Made by a program: the position numbers and the translations under genes. 61,580 nucleotides of DNA. Origin: Verrucomicrobiales bacterium (lineage in GTDB: Bacteria; Verrucomicrobiota; Verrucomicrobiia; Verrucomicrobiales; DEV007). This document shows, piece after piece, positions 8,363 to 18,162 of the stretch. Below the pieces are notes generated by a model that saw nothing but the letters and a program-made list of their open reading frames with translations, was not told the origin of the DNA and made no database searches. The stretch spans positions 1 to 61,580 of the forward strand of contig JARGNI010000033.1 in the NCBI GenBank assembly GCA_029213195.1, read 5' to 3'. Within the stretch, counting starts at the first letter, position 1, and each line of letters opens with the position of its first letter.

Positions 8363-9919
8363 ATGAAGTTGATCAAACACCCCGGTATCCTCGTTTTCTG
8401 TGTCGGTTTTTTCCTGGACTGCGAGCTCGCTCCCGCTGAGGTGACGCGCACCCAGGGCAAGATTGCCGAGGGAACAAAGTGGGAGACGGACTTCTACCGA
8501 ATCGATTCGAACGTGGAAGGCGAGACGGTTTTGATCGTCGGCGGAATGCATGGGAATGAGCCCGCCGGTTCCTATGCGGCAGAGCAGATTCGTCATTGGC
8601 CGGTGGTGAAAGGCAGCTTGGTCGTGATCCCCCGGGCGAATGTTCTCGCATTGCAAGCCAACAAGCGATTGACCCCGGGGGAACCGAAGGAGAAAGGGAA
8701 CTTGAATCGGAATTTCCCCCATCCCGGAACGGAAAATCGAGCGACTCCACGAGGATTGCTGGCAATGGCTCTTTGGAAGTTTGCCGGGAAATTGCAGCCG
8801 GATTGGGTGATCGACCTCCACGAAGGGTTTGAGTTCCATCGTTCTCATCGGCCGGGAAAGGGGAAGAAGAAGTCTGTCGGTTCCAGTGTCATCTATGAAG
8901 GTAGTGAGCACATGGATCCGCTGGTTGAGAAAGTCATCGCCGCCGCCAATGCCACCGTCTCTGATGAGGACAAGAGATTTTCCCAGCTTCGAAGTGGACC
9001 AGTCGAGACCGGGCTCGCGCAAGCCTGTATCCAGGTCATGGGAGCAGAAGGGTTGATTCTGGAAACGACCTATCGAGATCAGTCACCGTCACTCCGAACG
9101 CGGCAGCACCGTGCGATGGTCAATGAGTTATTGAATCACATTGGCACAATCGATCAGGACTGCCGAAACTTTCTGACGGGGCCGGGGAAACAGGGGCACA
9201 TCCGGGTAGCGAAGTTCGATGGAGTCGGCACGGGAGGGGCAAAGTGGGGAACCTCGGGAGGTGACCTGGCGTCGATTGTGCAGGAGGACAAGACCTTGAG
9301 TCTTCACTTCCTGGGAGCAGAGGAAATGCGGCCCGAGATCCTGGAGCAGTTTGATGTGGTTGTTTTCCCAGGGGGGAGCGGGTCGAAACAGGCTGGTGCC
9401 ATTGGCAGATCAGGACGAGAAGCGGTTCGTGAATTTGTCGAGACAGGTGGAGGGTATGTAGGGGTGTGTGCGGGAGCTTATCTTTGTTCTTCCCACTATG
9501 ACTGGTCCCTGGATCTCGTTGATTCGAGTGTCTTTACCGGGAGCCGAGAGATTCCTGGCGAGGGAAAGAAGCAGATGTGGTATCGAGGGGGATGGGCTTC
9601 CGTCGAGATGGAATTGACGAAGAAAGGACAGAGTCTCTTTCCGAAGATTGGGCAAGAGACGATCGTTCGCTATGCCAACGGCCCCATCATTTCTCCCAAG
9701 GGTTTGGAAAACCTGGAGGACTATCAAGTGCTTGCCTGGTTTCGTTCTGAGAACGGACTCTGGGAACCGCAGAAGGGGACGATGATCGATACTCCGGCGA
9801 TCGTTTCTGGAAGATTTGGAGAGGGCCGGGTCATGTCCATCAGCCCGCACCCCGAGCGCACGAAGTCTCTCCATTCGATCATTCGGAATTCGATTCAGTG
9901 GGTGGCAAAGGAGTTGTGA
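8363..9919 (+). CDS. Fusion of M14/AstE-type zinc deacylase and BPL_N-type glutamine-amidotransferase-like domain
   Basis: A 518-residue secreted protein with two domains. After a signal peptide (about 1-25), residues 50-265 resemble succinylglutamate desuccinylase/aspartoacylase and M14 carboxypeptidases: the zinc site is His63 and Glu66 in GGMHGNEPAG with His153 in VIDLHEG, and Glu235 in LILETTY is the likely general base. Residues 278-518 form a class I amidotransferase-like fold of the BPL_N kind, with nucleophile Cys369 in GVCAGAYL and a terminal SPHPERT motif. The first domain should hydrolyse an amide or ester of an amino acid or peptide; BPL_N function is not settled. It is monocistronic, divergent from the VOC operon. 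A function in peptide or peptidoglycan-fragment processing outside the cytoplasm is possible but unproven. Confidence 0.85.
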   Translation: MKLIKHPGILVFCVGFFLDCELAPAEVTRTQGKIAEGTKWETDFYRIDSNVEGETVLIVGGMHGNEPAGSYAAEQIRHWPVVKGSLVVIPRANVLALQANKRLTPGEPKEKGNLNRNFPHPGTENRATPRGLLAMALWKFAGKLQPDWVIDLHEGFEFHRSHRPGKGKKKSVGSSVIYEGSEHMDPLVEKVIAAANATVSDEDKRFSQLRSGPVETGLAQACIQVMGAEGLILETTYRDQSPSLRTRQHRAMVNELLNHIGTIDQDCRNFLTGPGKQGHIRVAKFDGVGTGGAKWGTSGGDLASIVQEDKTLSLHFLGAEEMRPEILEQFDVVVFPGGSGSKQAGAIGRSGREAVREFVETGGGYVGVCAGAYLCSSHYDWSLDLVDSSVFTGSREIPGEGKKQMWYRGGWASVEMELTKKGQSLFPKIGQETIVRYANGPIISPKGLENLEDYQVLAWFRSENGLWEPQKGTMIDTPAIVSGRFGEGRVMSISPHPERTKSLHSIIRNSIQWVAKEL

Positions 9920-10121
9920 AGAATGCTCGGTTGCTCGGTTTTTGTGAGGGAGCGGCAAGCGGAAGGTTGGTTTTCGAACTATTGGCTGCATGGGAGGGCG
10001 AGGCTCGTGGGGCCCTTTGGCGAGGCTCGGTCCATGCTGCTGGTAGCTTGAGAAAACTATTGAAAACTTTTTTACAACATCATGACAAAATCTGGGAACT
10101 TTCCGGTAGAGTGCCTTTGTC

Positions 10122-13100
10122 ATGAAACCCCTATTCATCTTCGCTTCCGTACTTTTTCTTTTTCTGATCTCTCATGGAGAGGAGGCGATACGCCCGGCGG
10201 AGCAAGCGCTCCAAGGCAAGGATTTTGAGAAAGCGGCGGAACTGTTGCAGGAGTATCTCGGGGCGGAGGATGCAGAAGGGCTGGATTACGCGACGTATCT
10301 CCTCGCACTGAGCTATCTGCATGCGGAGAAGAACGACGAGGCGATCGCAGCTTGCGATACTTTACTGAAAGATTACCAAGACTCGGTTTGGTTTCGCAAA
10401 GCTCGGTTCGTCAAAGCATCGGCATTGGTGAAGCAGAAGAAGTTCGAAGGCGCGGAGAAGATTTATGAAGAAGAGGCGATCCGACTCTTTTCCTCAGCCC
10501 GGAAAGCAGAGGTAGCCAGTGTTCTCATCAAGTTCGGGGATGAACTGAGCCGGGAACCGAAGCCTGGTGAGCTGGATGCGCCTCCTGCCGATTTCAACAA
10601 GGCCCTGCAACTCTATCACAAGGCTCTGAGCCTTGAGATCGGCCGCGAGGTTCGGGACGATGTGCAGTTCAAAGTCGCGGGATGTTTTCAGAAGCTGCAG
10701 AACTGGGGAGAGGCAGAGAAACACTACCAGGCGTATCTGAAAGAGTTTGATCCGATGTGGTCGGGACCTGTGGGAAGCCCGGAACGTTTGCGCAATCAGC
10801 GCCGTGAAAATCCGCTTCCCGCAGGAGATCATTGGAGGGAGGCCCGTTTCAATCTGGTCGAAGTGCAGCTTTCGATGTGCGGTCAGTCGGTCACGATTAC
10901 CCCCGGCATGCTTCACGAGGCGCTGACGATTCAGGACAGTGCCGCCTCTTTTCTTCCGAAGCTCCAATCGGCACGGCAGAATGCAGAAGATCTCCTCACC
11001 CTTCTCGATGATGAGGCTGGTGAGCGTGATGCTTTGATTTCCGATACCCACTGGCTTCGGGTGCGAAGTTTTAATCTGCCTTTTCCGGCGAGGAATGAAC
11101 TGGATCAGGCTTTGCAGGCGGGGCGTGAGTTTATCGCAGCTCATCCGAAACATCCGAGAGCGACCGACACTTCTCGCTACCTCGCGATGGCCCTCCAGCA
11201 TGTCGGCCGTATCGACGAGGCGATCGCCGCCTACGAGGACTTTGCCGAGGGAAAGAATTTCACCTTCGTTCCCGAGGACGGCGAGATCGATCCGGAGATC
11301 AGGACGGGGAAGTCCTGTAGCGAAACTTTCGCCAATTGGACGAAGGAAGCTTTCTTCAAAATTGGCCAACTTCGGTTCCAGCAGAAAAAATACGAAGAAG
11401 CGGTCCAGCAGTGGGAGCAATACATCGCAAAGTATCCCAATGGGGAGCATTGGTCTCAATGTCAGTCCGGAATCATCAACGCTGAGTTCCAGATCGGGAT
11501 CGATGCGGTTGCGGCAAAGAATTATGATGTCGCGAAGAAGCACTTCGATGACTTTCTCAAGAGCTATCCGCTCGACAGTCGTGCTCGGCAGATCTTGTTT
11601 ACATTGGGTCAGATCAAGTTTGCGGCTGCGGAGGAACTCGAGGATTCGCAGGAGAATCCTGATGACGAGCAGGCGGCCGCGGTTCGGGAAGCCTACCAGC
11701 TCGCGGTAGAGGAATGGAATCGCCTCGTCAGCAAATACCCCAACACCGAGGAATCCTCTCTCGCCCTGTATCGCATTGGTGTGATCCAGGAAGAAAAGCT
11801 GGGAGAGCTGGAGCAGGCGCTTGTGACATACCAGCGACTGACCTGGGGAACCTACTCGGGGCAGGCTCGTCAGCGATACGATACGATGACTCGTCATCAC
11901 CTCGAGGTGAAAACGGAACGCTCTTTCCGTAGCAATGAAGAGCCATTTATCGAGGTCACTTCTCGGAATGCGCCGAAGCTGCAGCTGAGCCAGTATTTCC
12001 TGAACCTGGAAGCCTACTTCCGGAAGACTCACGGAACCGGAGAGATTCACCTGCTGGATGTGGACCTGATTCAACCTGACAAAACCTGGGAGGTCGAGGT
12101 CGCGGATTATGCCAAGTACAAACCTTCCCTACATCGCATTCCCATCCCTTTCGCGGAAGGGGAGCCCGGGGTCTGCATCATCAAGGTGGCGGAAGAGGAT
12201 TTTGAGGCGACAACTCTCGTCATTCGATCCGACATCGATATCATTACGAAATCGAGCCGCCGGGAACTCCTCGTCTTTGCCCAGAATCGTCTCACCAATG
12301 AACCTGCCCCCGGTGTTTCGGTCCTTGCCAGTGATGGAGAGAAGGTATTTGGAATCGGCGAAACCGGCGAGGACGGAGTCTTCCGCGAGAACTTTCACGA
12401 GAATCTCAAGGAAGGGGCCAATGTCAGGGTTTTTGCGCAGAGCAAGGACGGGTTTGCTGCCAATTTTCTCGACCTGCAACGCCTGGGGTTCAGTTCCGGC
12501 CTGAGTCCCAGGGGATACATCTACACGGATAAGCCCGCCTATCGTCCCGGGGAGACGATTCATATCCGATCGATTCTTCGGGATGTCGACGATGGCAGCT
12601 ATATCGTTCCGAAAGACAAATCTTACTTTGTTCGCGTCTACGATCCGAAGTCACGATTGCTCCAGGAATCGGTCCTGACACCATCCGATTTCGGTGCTCT
12701 TGATTCCGAGATTGAAATTCATAGCGACGCACCGTTCGGAAACTACACGATCTCGGTCACCGAGAAAGATCAGAAAAGCCCGAAGACATTCAACGGATCT
12801 TTTCAAGTGCAGCGCTACAAATTGGAGAAGGTAAAGCTAGCCTTCGAGTTTCCTCGCGAAGTGTATTTCCGGGGGGAGAAAATTGCCGCGAAACTGAAGG
12901 CGGAATACTATTGGGGCTCACCCGCAGCAGCACAGGAGATTGATTACACTTTTCCCGATGGGCGAACCTATTCTGGTCGGACGGACGAAGAGGGGGTTAT
13001 CGAACTGGAGTATGACCCATCCGGATTTCTTCCCGGCAGGAGTCTTTCTTTCAACGCGATCGCAAAGGCGCATAACGTAAGTGCCCAGAAGTCGGTTTTC

Positions 13101-16100
13101 CTCGCTCAGCTCGGGTTTGGGATCACGGTAACGTCAAAGCAGGAGGTAGCCCTATCCGGAGAGCCCTTCGATGTTGAGGTGAAGACCGTGGCCGCGGATG
13201 GAACCCCGGTAGGGAAGGACCTGACCCTGTATGTCTTGCGGCGCGAAGTTCCAGAGACCAGCAAGGTTCTCTCTGCAGTGCCCTGGATCAATCGTCCGAG
13301 CGTGGCTTCGGCAGAAGTCACCGTCGAAGAGCATAAGATTGCGACGGATCCTGAGACGGGGACGGGAGTCCAGAAACTTCAGTTGAAGGAGGGCGGTTCC
13401 TATGTCTTGCGTGCCTCGGGTGAGGATCAATTTGAACAAGTCGTGACGGGACAAGGTTCGATGACCGTATCGGACGATGAAGACAGCGTGAAACTTCGGT
13501 TTTTTGCAGATTCCGCAACGGGCCAGGTCGGAGCAATACTTCCTCTTCGCCTCCACTCTCGAATTGATGAAGGGCTTGCTCTCCTCACCTACGAAGGAGA
13601 GGAAATTATCACCCATCGCATCCTGACATTGAAACCTGGATTCAATGCCATGGATGTCGACCTGGATCATCCTCATTTCCCAAATTTCCGAGTAGGCGTG
13701 GTCGCTTTGGATGGAAGAGAGATTCGATCCGCCCACAAGGACATCAAGGTAGAACGGCTTCTAAACATCTCCTTGAAACCAAGGCAGGAGATCTACGCGC
13801 CGGGCGCCGAAGCTTTCATCGAAGTGGAGGTCACGGACCAGAATGGAGAGCCTGTCCAGGCAGCCTTAAGCGTTGCTCTCGTGAACGAAGCTCTCTTTTC
13901 TCTCTACCCGGATCCGGTGTCGCCGATTCGACAGTTCTTCGAAAGTAGCGCCCAGCGCAGGGCGGAGTTTCGTCTCGGTTCCTCTGCTGGGTTTAACTAT
14001 GCCGGCATGACCCGAAAAGTCGTCAAGTCTGTAGCGGAGGAGAAGGAGCGGCTTGAGAGAGACCAAAAAGAACTGCAACAGCTCGCCCAGATGCAGCAGG
14101 GGTTGGGTTATGGCTACGGAGGAGCACAAATGGGGCAGGCTTCCGCTCCAAGCAGCACGGAAGCTCCCCTCGTCCAATCGATCAATGCGCCGATGGAGGA
14201 GGCTGAGGTCTCCAGGGAGTTCGTGCAAAGCAGGGTTCAGTTCAATGAGGAGATGGGTGAAGCGTTGGATGATCAGGCCAAGAATATTGTGCACTTGGGG
14301 GATAAAGAAATGGGTGGCGAAGGCCAAGCCAAACCTCGAGAGGAGAAGATGGAGAGCGGCCGCTGGGTCTCTCCTGTCGTGACTGATGCCAAGGGGAAGG
14401 CTGTCGTTGCGATTCCACTTCCCGAAAGCACGACCAAGTGGACGCTTCTTTCTCGAGGATGTTCCAAAGAGACTCTCGTCGGTCAGGCCACGGCCTCTCT
14501 CGTGACGAGGAAAGACTTCTTCCTGGATTTGAAGACGCCGAACCTCCTCCAGGAAGAAGATCAAATGTCGTTCCTTTCGCAGGTACACAATCTCACCGAT
14601 TTCGAAGGGAAAGTTCCCGTCACCCTGGAAATTGGAGACTTCAAGGATACCAAGACCGTTCTGATCAAGAAGCAGAGCGTGACGGATGTCGTCTTCAAGA
14701 ATTGGAAAGTACCAGCAGTGGAGTCTATCACGATCACGGCGAGAGCGACCGCCGGGGATCTGAGTGACTCGGTTGCCAAGGCTCTTCCGATTCGACCCTG
14801 GGGAATGGAGTTCTCAAGTTCTGCCGGGGGGATTACCAACGGCAGTGCGAGTGCTGTTTTGAAGTTGCCTCCCAAGCAGGAATACACGTGGAAACGGCTC
14901 GACGTCACCCTGAGTCCTTCGATCAAGAGTGCCTTGCTCGATTTCGCTTTGTCCGAACATTCACATTCGACTCTCGAGAATCAACTTCTCGCAGTGGTGT
15001 CGGCTCTCGAATACGGCAGAGCCAATGCGGTGCAGGCCGAAGATCTTCGGCGCCTGCGTGAGCGCGCCGATTCCCTTGTCGCTGCCCTTACATCGACGCA
15101 GGAGGAGGATGGCATCTGGTCGTGCAAGGGGCGACCCCATCTCCTCCACTCGAGTCGTGTTTACTGGGCACTCTCTCGGGCCAGTCAGAGTGGGATCAAA
15201 GTGCATGCCGAAACGCTCAGGAAAGCGGAGACTCGCATAAAAGAGGGGTTTGCCGGTCTCGCGACGAATGACAATGACTCAAAAGCCGTTCTGATCCATG
15301 CCTTCTCGATTACGAAACGAGCGGACTTTGCCCACATGAATCGCATCTATCGGGAACGTGCCAATCTTTCTCCAACGGCATTGGCTTACATGGCGGCTGC
15401 GTTCGCCAATATGGATCGCCCTGAGTTCGCGAGGGACCTCGTCGACTTGCTTGACCAGAAGGCAGAAAGCAAGGAAATCGAAGGTCGACCCACGACCACC
15501 ACCTGGCCTGGAGGATCGCGAAGTTGGTTGCAGGACTCCACCGAGACGACCGCGGTTGCCTTGCTCGCCTATGCCGCGGTCAAGGTCGACTCACCGTTGG
15601 CCGAGCAGGCGGCGAACGCGCTTCTCGCCAACCGGGGATGTTTCCGTTTCTCCTCTCCGAAAGCGTTTGGACCCTCGGTTGCTGCGCTGGCGGCTTTCTA
15701 CGAAAGCAGGGAGGAAGCCGAGACGGACTTTGAGATTGAAGTACTGGTCAACAACGAGGCGATCAAGACGATCAGCAGCGCCGAAGTGGAAGGTGTTGTC
15801 ACTCTCGAGATTCCCTCCAATTTGATTGGGGATGACGATACGATCGTGCGATTCGAAATGAAGGGTCGTGGAAACTATCACTATGCGGCGACCTTGACTG
15901 GGTTTTCCCCTGATTTCAAAAATCCGGAGTCCTGGGGCTCCGGCTTGAGGTTCACGGGAGGTGGCTATTATCATTCCAACTTCACGTATCGCGGAGTTCC
16001 CCTGGAGAGCACCAGTACCTCACCGGTGACAAAAGTGGAAATCGGGCAGCGAATTCGTGCCACCTCCAGCACCTACAACTCATCGAGTGAGCGTGGCGAT

Positions 16101-18140
16101 CAGCGAGTGCGGATCGACTACCTTCCAGCAGGCATGCTCCTGGTCGAGGATTCGGTCACTGGGAACTATGACCGGATCGAATACGGAGACAGCGAGATTC
16201 GCTTCTTCTATGGAGAAGGTCAGCCCGTTCAGAGCCTGGAATACGAGTTGGTCGCCTATGCGCCGGGAACCTATCGAGTGCTGCCCGGAGTGATCAAGGA
16301 CTTCTACAATACCCATCGCATGACGATTGGATCGGTTCGGGATATCAAGGTTCTCAAGCCGGGGCAGAAAAGTGATGATCCTTACCAGATGAATCGCTAC
16401 GAGAGATTCGAGCTTTCCAATCTCAACTTCAACGATGGAAACTACGAAGTGGCCCTCGAGTATCTGACGCATCTCTTCGAACACGATCGCAAACACTACG
16501 AGAAGGACATCGCCCGAATGCTTCTCTGGATCTACACCATGGAGGAACATTTCGATGCCGAGCAGGTCGTCCAGATGTTCGAGATCCTTCGCGAGCGTCA
16601 TCCCTCGCTCAGCATCCCTTTTGACAAGATCCTCGCGGTCGGGAAAGCGTATCGCATCATTGGTGAGCATGAGAGGGCCTGGCTCGTCTTTCGGGCGACG
16701 ATCGATTCCAGTTTCATCAACGATGCGAGCATCTCGGCGACCCTCGAAGATCAGGGGCAGTTTCTGAGCTCGCTGGACTATCAGAAAGAGATCTGGGAGG
16801 AATACCCCGATACTCCGTTCGTGGTGAATGCTCACTTCGCGATTGCACAGCAACTCTACAAGAAGGCACCCAATGCTCACGAGCTCATCGATGAGGAGAG
16901 GCGCCGTCAGCGTATGGCGGGCAAGAAGGAGGATCTTCCAGACCGGATTGCCTTGCTCAAGCGAACGGTGGACTCGCTCCACCAGTTTCTCACCCTTTAT
17001 CCCAATGATCCGCTCGCCGACGATGGGGCGTTCAGCATGGCGAACACCTTCTTCGCGCTGAAGGATTACCAGACCGTCGTCACCGTCGCGGAACTGTTTC
17101 GAGAGCGGTATCCGGACAGCGAGTTCGAGAGCAGTTTCCAGTATATGGCAGCTCTCGGTCACTTCTGGCAGCTCGCTTTCGACGACGCCCTGAAATCAGC
17201 GGCCGCAGTCGCTGATGGTGAAAGCAAAGACCGGGACTACGCCCGCTACATTACCGCTCAGATTCACCATGCCCAGGGTCAACCCGCGGAAGCGATCGAG
17301 TGGTATGAGAAAGTTCAATCCCTCTATCCTGATGCGAAAGAGGCGATCGACTATTTCGAGGAGCAGAAGATTGCCTTGGAGGAAGTGACCACTTTCAAAC
17401 CGGGAGAAGAAGTCGAGGTCGAAGTGAAGTATCGGAATATCAAGGAAGCCTATCTCCAGATCTACAAGGTGGACCTGATGAAGCTTTATCTCCGTGAGAA
17501 GAATCTCTCCAACATCACGGAAGTCCATCTCGCAGGAATCGAACCCGAATCGGAGCTGACGATTCCCCTGGGGAATGGGAAGGACTACCGCGATCTTGTG
17601 AAGAAGGCGAAGTTGCCTCTCAAGGAGGAAGGCGCCTACCTCGTGATCTGTCGTGGTGACAACCTTTTTACCAGCGGAATGGTGTTGGTCACTCCGCTCA
17701 AGCTGGAGATCCAGGAGTCTCCAGGCGCGGGGTCACTCCGAGTCAACGTGAGAGACACGGTGAAGGATGGCTACCTCGCGAACGTGCATGTGAAAGCGAT
17801 CGGGGAGAGTGACTCCGAGTTCCAGGCGGGTGACACCGATCTTCGTGGCGTCTTCGTTGCCGAGGGGCTCAATGGAATTGCGACCGTGATTGCTCGGAAA
17901 GATACCGCTCAATATGCCTTCTATCGCGGAAGTCTTCACCTTGGCCAGAGCAGTCCGGAGCAAGCGGCACCCGTCTCACCCGATCAGCGGGATCAGCCTC
18001 AGCCACAATTGAAGAAGGGCGATTATCTTCGCAACCTCGATGAGGGACAAATGCGTCTCAACGGAGCGAATATCAATCAGTGGGATGCCTATCGAAGAGG
18101 TGGTGGCGGGAAAGGGGTTGAAGTGCAGAAGGCTTACTAG
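10122..18140 (+). CDS. Giant TPR / alpha-2-macroglobulin-like protein without thioester
   Basis: A 2672-residue secreted protein. After a signal peptide (1-19) come about 600 residues of TPR-type helical repeats, then a macroglobulin MG2 domain near 790-880 (YIYTDKPAYRPGETI), further MG domains to about 1265, a bait-like stretch at 1270-1400 with a charged coiled coil and a GYGYGG run, the central A2M domain from about 1405 (WVSPVVTDAKG), and an alpha/alpha toroid at about 1600-1890. A second TPR block lies at about 2085-2415, then a beta-rich tail. Where bacterial A2Ms have the GCxEQ thioester, this protein reads HSHSTLENQ near 1612, so it cannot trap proteases covalently. Family members inhibit proteases by entrapment; here a structural or envelope role is equally possible. 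It is monocistronic and convergent with the DUF1501 gene. Confidence 0.9.
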   Translation: MKPLFIFASVLFLFLISHGEEAIRPAEQALQGKDFEKAAELLQEYLGAEDAEGLDYATYLLALSYLHAEKNDEAIAACDTLLKDYQDSVWFRKARFVKASALVKQKKFEGAEKIYEEEAIRLFSSARKAEVASVLIKFGDELSREPKPGELDAPPADFNKALQLYHKALSLEIGREVRDDVQFKVAGCFQKLQNWGEAEKHYQAYLKEFDPMWSGPVGSPERLRNQRRENPLPAGDHWREARFNLVEVQLSMCGQSVTITPGMLHEALTIQDSAASFLPKLQSARQNAEDLLTLLDDEAGERDALISDTHWLRVRSFNLPFPARNELDQALQAGREFIAAHPKHPRATDTSRYLAMALQHVGRIDEAIAAYEDFAEGKNFTFVPEDGEIDPEIRTGKSCSETFANWTKEAFFKIGQLRFQQKKYEEAVQQWEQYIAKYPNGEHWSQCQSGIINAEFQIGIDAVAAKNYDVAKKHFDDFLKSYPLDSRARQILFTLGQIKFAAAEELEDSQENPDDEQAAAVREAYQLAVEEWNRLVSKYPNTEESSLALYRIGVIQEEKLGELEQALVTYQRLTWGTYSGQARQRYDTMTRHHLEVKTERSFRSNEEPFIEVTSRNAPKLQLSQYFLNLEAYFRKTHGTGEIHLLDVDLIQPDKTWEVEVADYAKYKPSLHRIPIPFAEGEPGVCIIKVAEEDFEATTLVIRSDIDIITKSSRRELLVFAQNRLTNEPAPGVSVLASDGEKVFGIGETGEDGVFRENFHENLKEGANVRVFAQSKDGFAANFLDLQRLGFSSGLSPRGYIYTDKPAYRPGETIHIRSILRDVDDGSYIVPKDKSYFVRVYDPKSRLLQESVLTPSDFGALDSEIEIHSDAPFGNYTISVTEKDQKSPKTFNGSFQVQRYKLEKVKLAFEFPREVYFRGEKIAAKLKAEYYWGSPAAAQEIDYTFPDGRTYSGRTDEEGVIELEYDPSGFLPGRSLSFNAIAKAHNVSAQKSVFLAQLGFGITVTSKQEVALSGEPFDVEVKTVAADGTPVGKDLTLYVLRREVPETSKVLSAVPWINRPSVASAEVTVEEHKIATDPETGTGVQKLQLKEGGSYVLRASGEDQFEQVVTGQGSMTVSDDEDSVKLRFFADSATGQVGAILPLRLHSRIDEGLALLTYEGEEIITHRILTLKPGFNAMDVDLDHPHFPNFRVGVVALDGREIRSAHKDIKVERLLNISLKPRQEIYAPGAEAFIEVEVTDQNGEPVQAALSVALVNEALFSLYPDPVSPIRQFFESSAQRRAEFRLGSSAGFNYAGMTRKVVKSVAEEKERLERDQKELQQLAQMQQGLGYGYGGAQMGQASAPSSTEAPLVQSINAPMEEAEVSREFVQSRVQFNEEMGEALDDQAKNIVHLGDKEMGGEGQAKPREEKMESGRWVSPVVTDAKGKAVVAIPLPESTTKWTLLSRGCSKETLVGQATASLVTRKDFFLDLKTPNLLQEEDQMSFLSQVHNLTDFEGKVPVTLEIGDFKDTKTVLIKKQSVTDVVFKNWKVPAVESITITARATAGDLSDSVAKALPIRPWGMEFSSSAGGITNGSASAVLKLPPKQEYTWKRLDVTLSPSIKSALLDFALSEHSHSTLENQLLAVVSALEYGRANAVQAEDLRRLRERADSLVAALTSTQEEDGIWSCKGRPHLLHSSRVYWALSRASQSGIKVHAETLRKAETRIKEGFAGLATNDNDSKAVLIHAFSITKRADFAHMNRIYRERANLSPTALAYMAAAFANMDRPEFARDLVDLLDQKAESKEIEGRPTTTTWPGGSRSWLQDSTETTAVALLAYAAVKVDSPLAEQAANALLANRGCFRFSSPKAFGPSVAALAAFYESREEAETDFEIEVLVNNEAIKTISSAEVEGVVTLEIPSNLIGDDDTIVRFEMKGRGNYHYAATLTGFSPDFKNPESWGSGLRFTGGGYYHSNFTYRGVPLESTSTSPVTKVEIGQRIRATSSTYNSSSERGDQRVRIDYLPAGMLLVEDSVTGNYDRIEYGDSEIRFFYGEGQPVQSLEYELVAYAPGTYRVLPGVIKDFYNTHRMTIGSVRDIKVLKPGQKSDDPYQMNRYERFELSNLNFNDGNYEVALEYLTHLFEHDRKHYEKDIARMLLWIYTMEEHFDAEQVVQMFEILRERHPSLSIPFDKILAVGKAYRIIGEHERAWLVFRATIDSSFINDASISATLEDQGQFLSSLDYQKEIWEEYPDTPFVVNAHFAIAQQLYKKAPNAHELIDEERRRQRMAGKKEDLPDRIALLKRTVDSLHQFLTLYPNDPLADDGAFSMANTFFALKDYQTVVTVAELFRERYPDSEFESSFQYMAALGHFWQLAFDDALKSAAAVADGESKDRDYARYITAQIHHAQGQPAEAIEWYEKVQSLYPDAKEAIDYFEEQKIALEEVTTFKPGEEVEVEVKYRNIKEAYLQIYKVDLMKLYLREKNLSNITEVHLAGIEPESELTIPLGNGKDYRDLVKKAKLPLKEEGAYLVICRGDNLFTSGMVLVTPLKLEIQESPGAGSLRVNVRDTVKDGYLANVHVKAIGESDSEFQAGDTDLRGVFVAEGLNGIATVIARKDTAQYAFYRGSLHLGQSSPEQAAPVSPDQRDQPQPQLKKGDYLRNLDEGQMRLNGANINQWDAYRRGGGGKGVEVQKAY

Positions 18141-18162
18141 ACCTCTGCCCATTCGACTCTGA

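Noticed and set aside
10494-12074. Leftward 526-codon frame opposite the giant macroglobulin gene
   Set aside because: Antisense shadow in a high-GC gene; composition Arg/Leu/Ile-rich and no domain.
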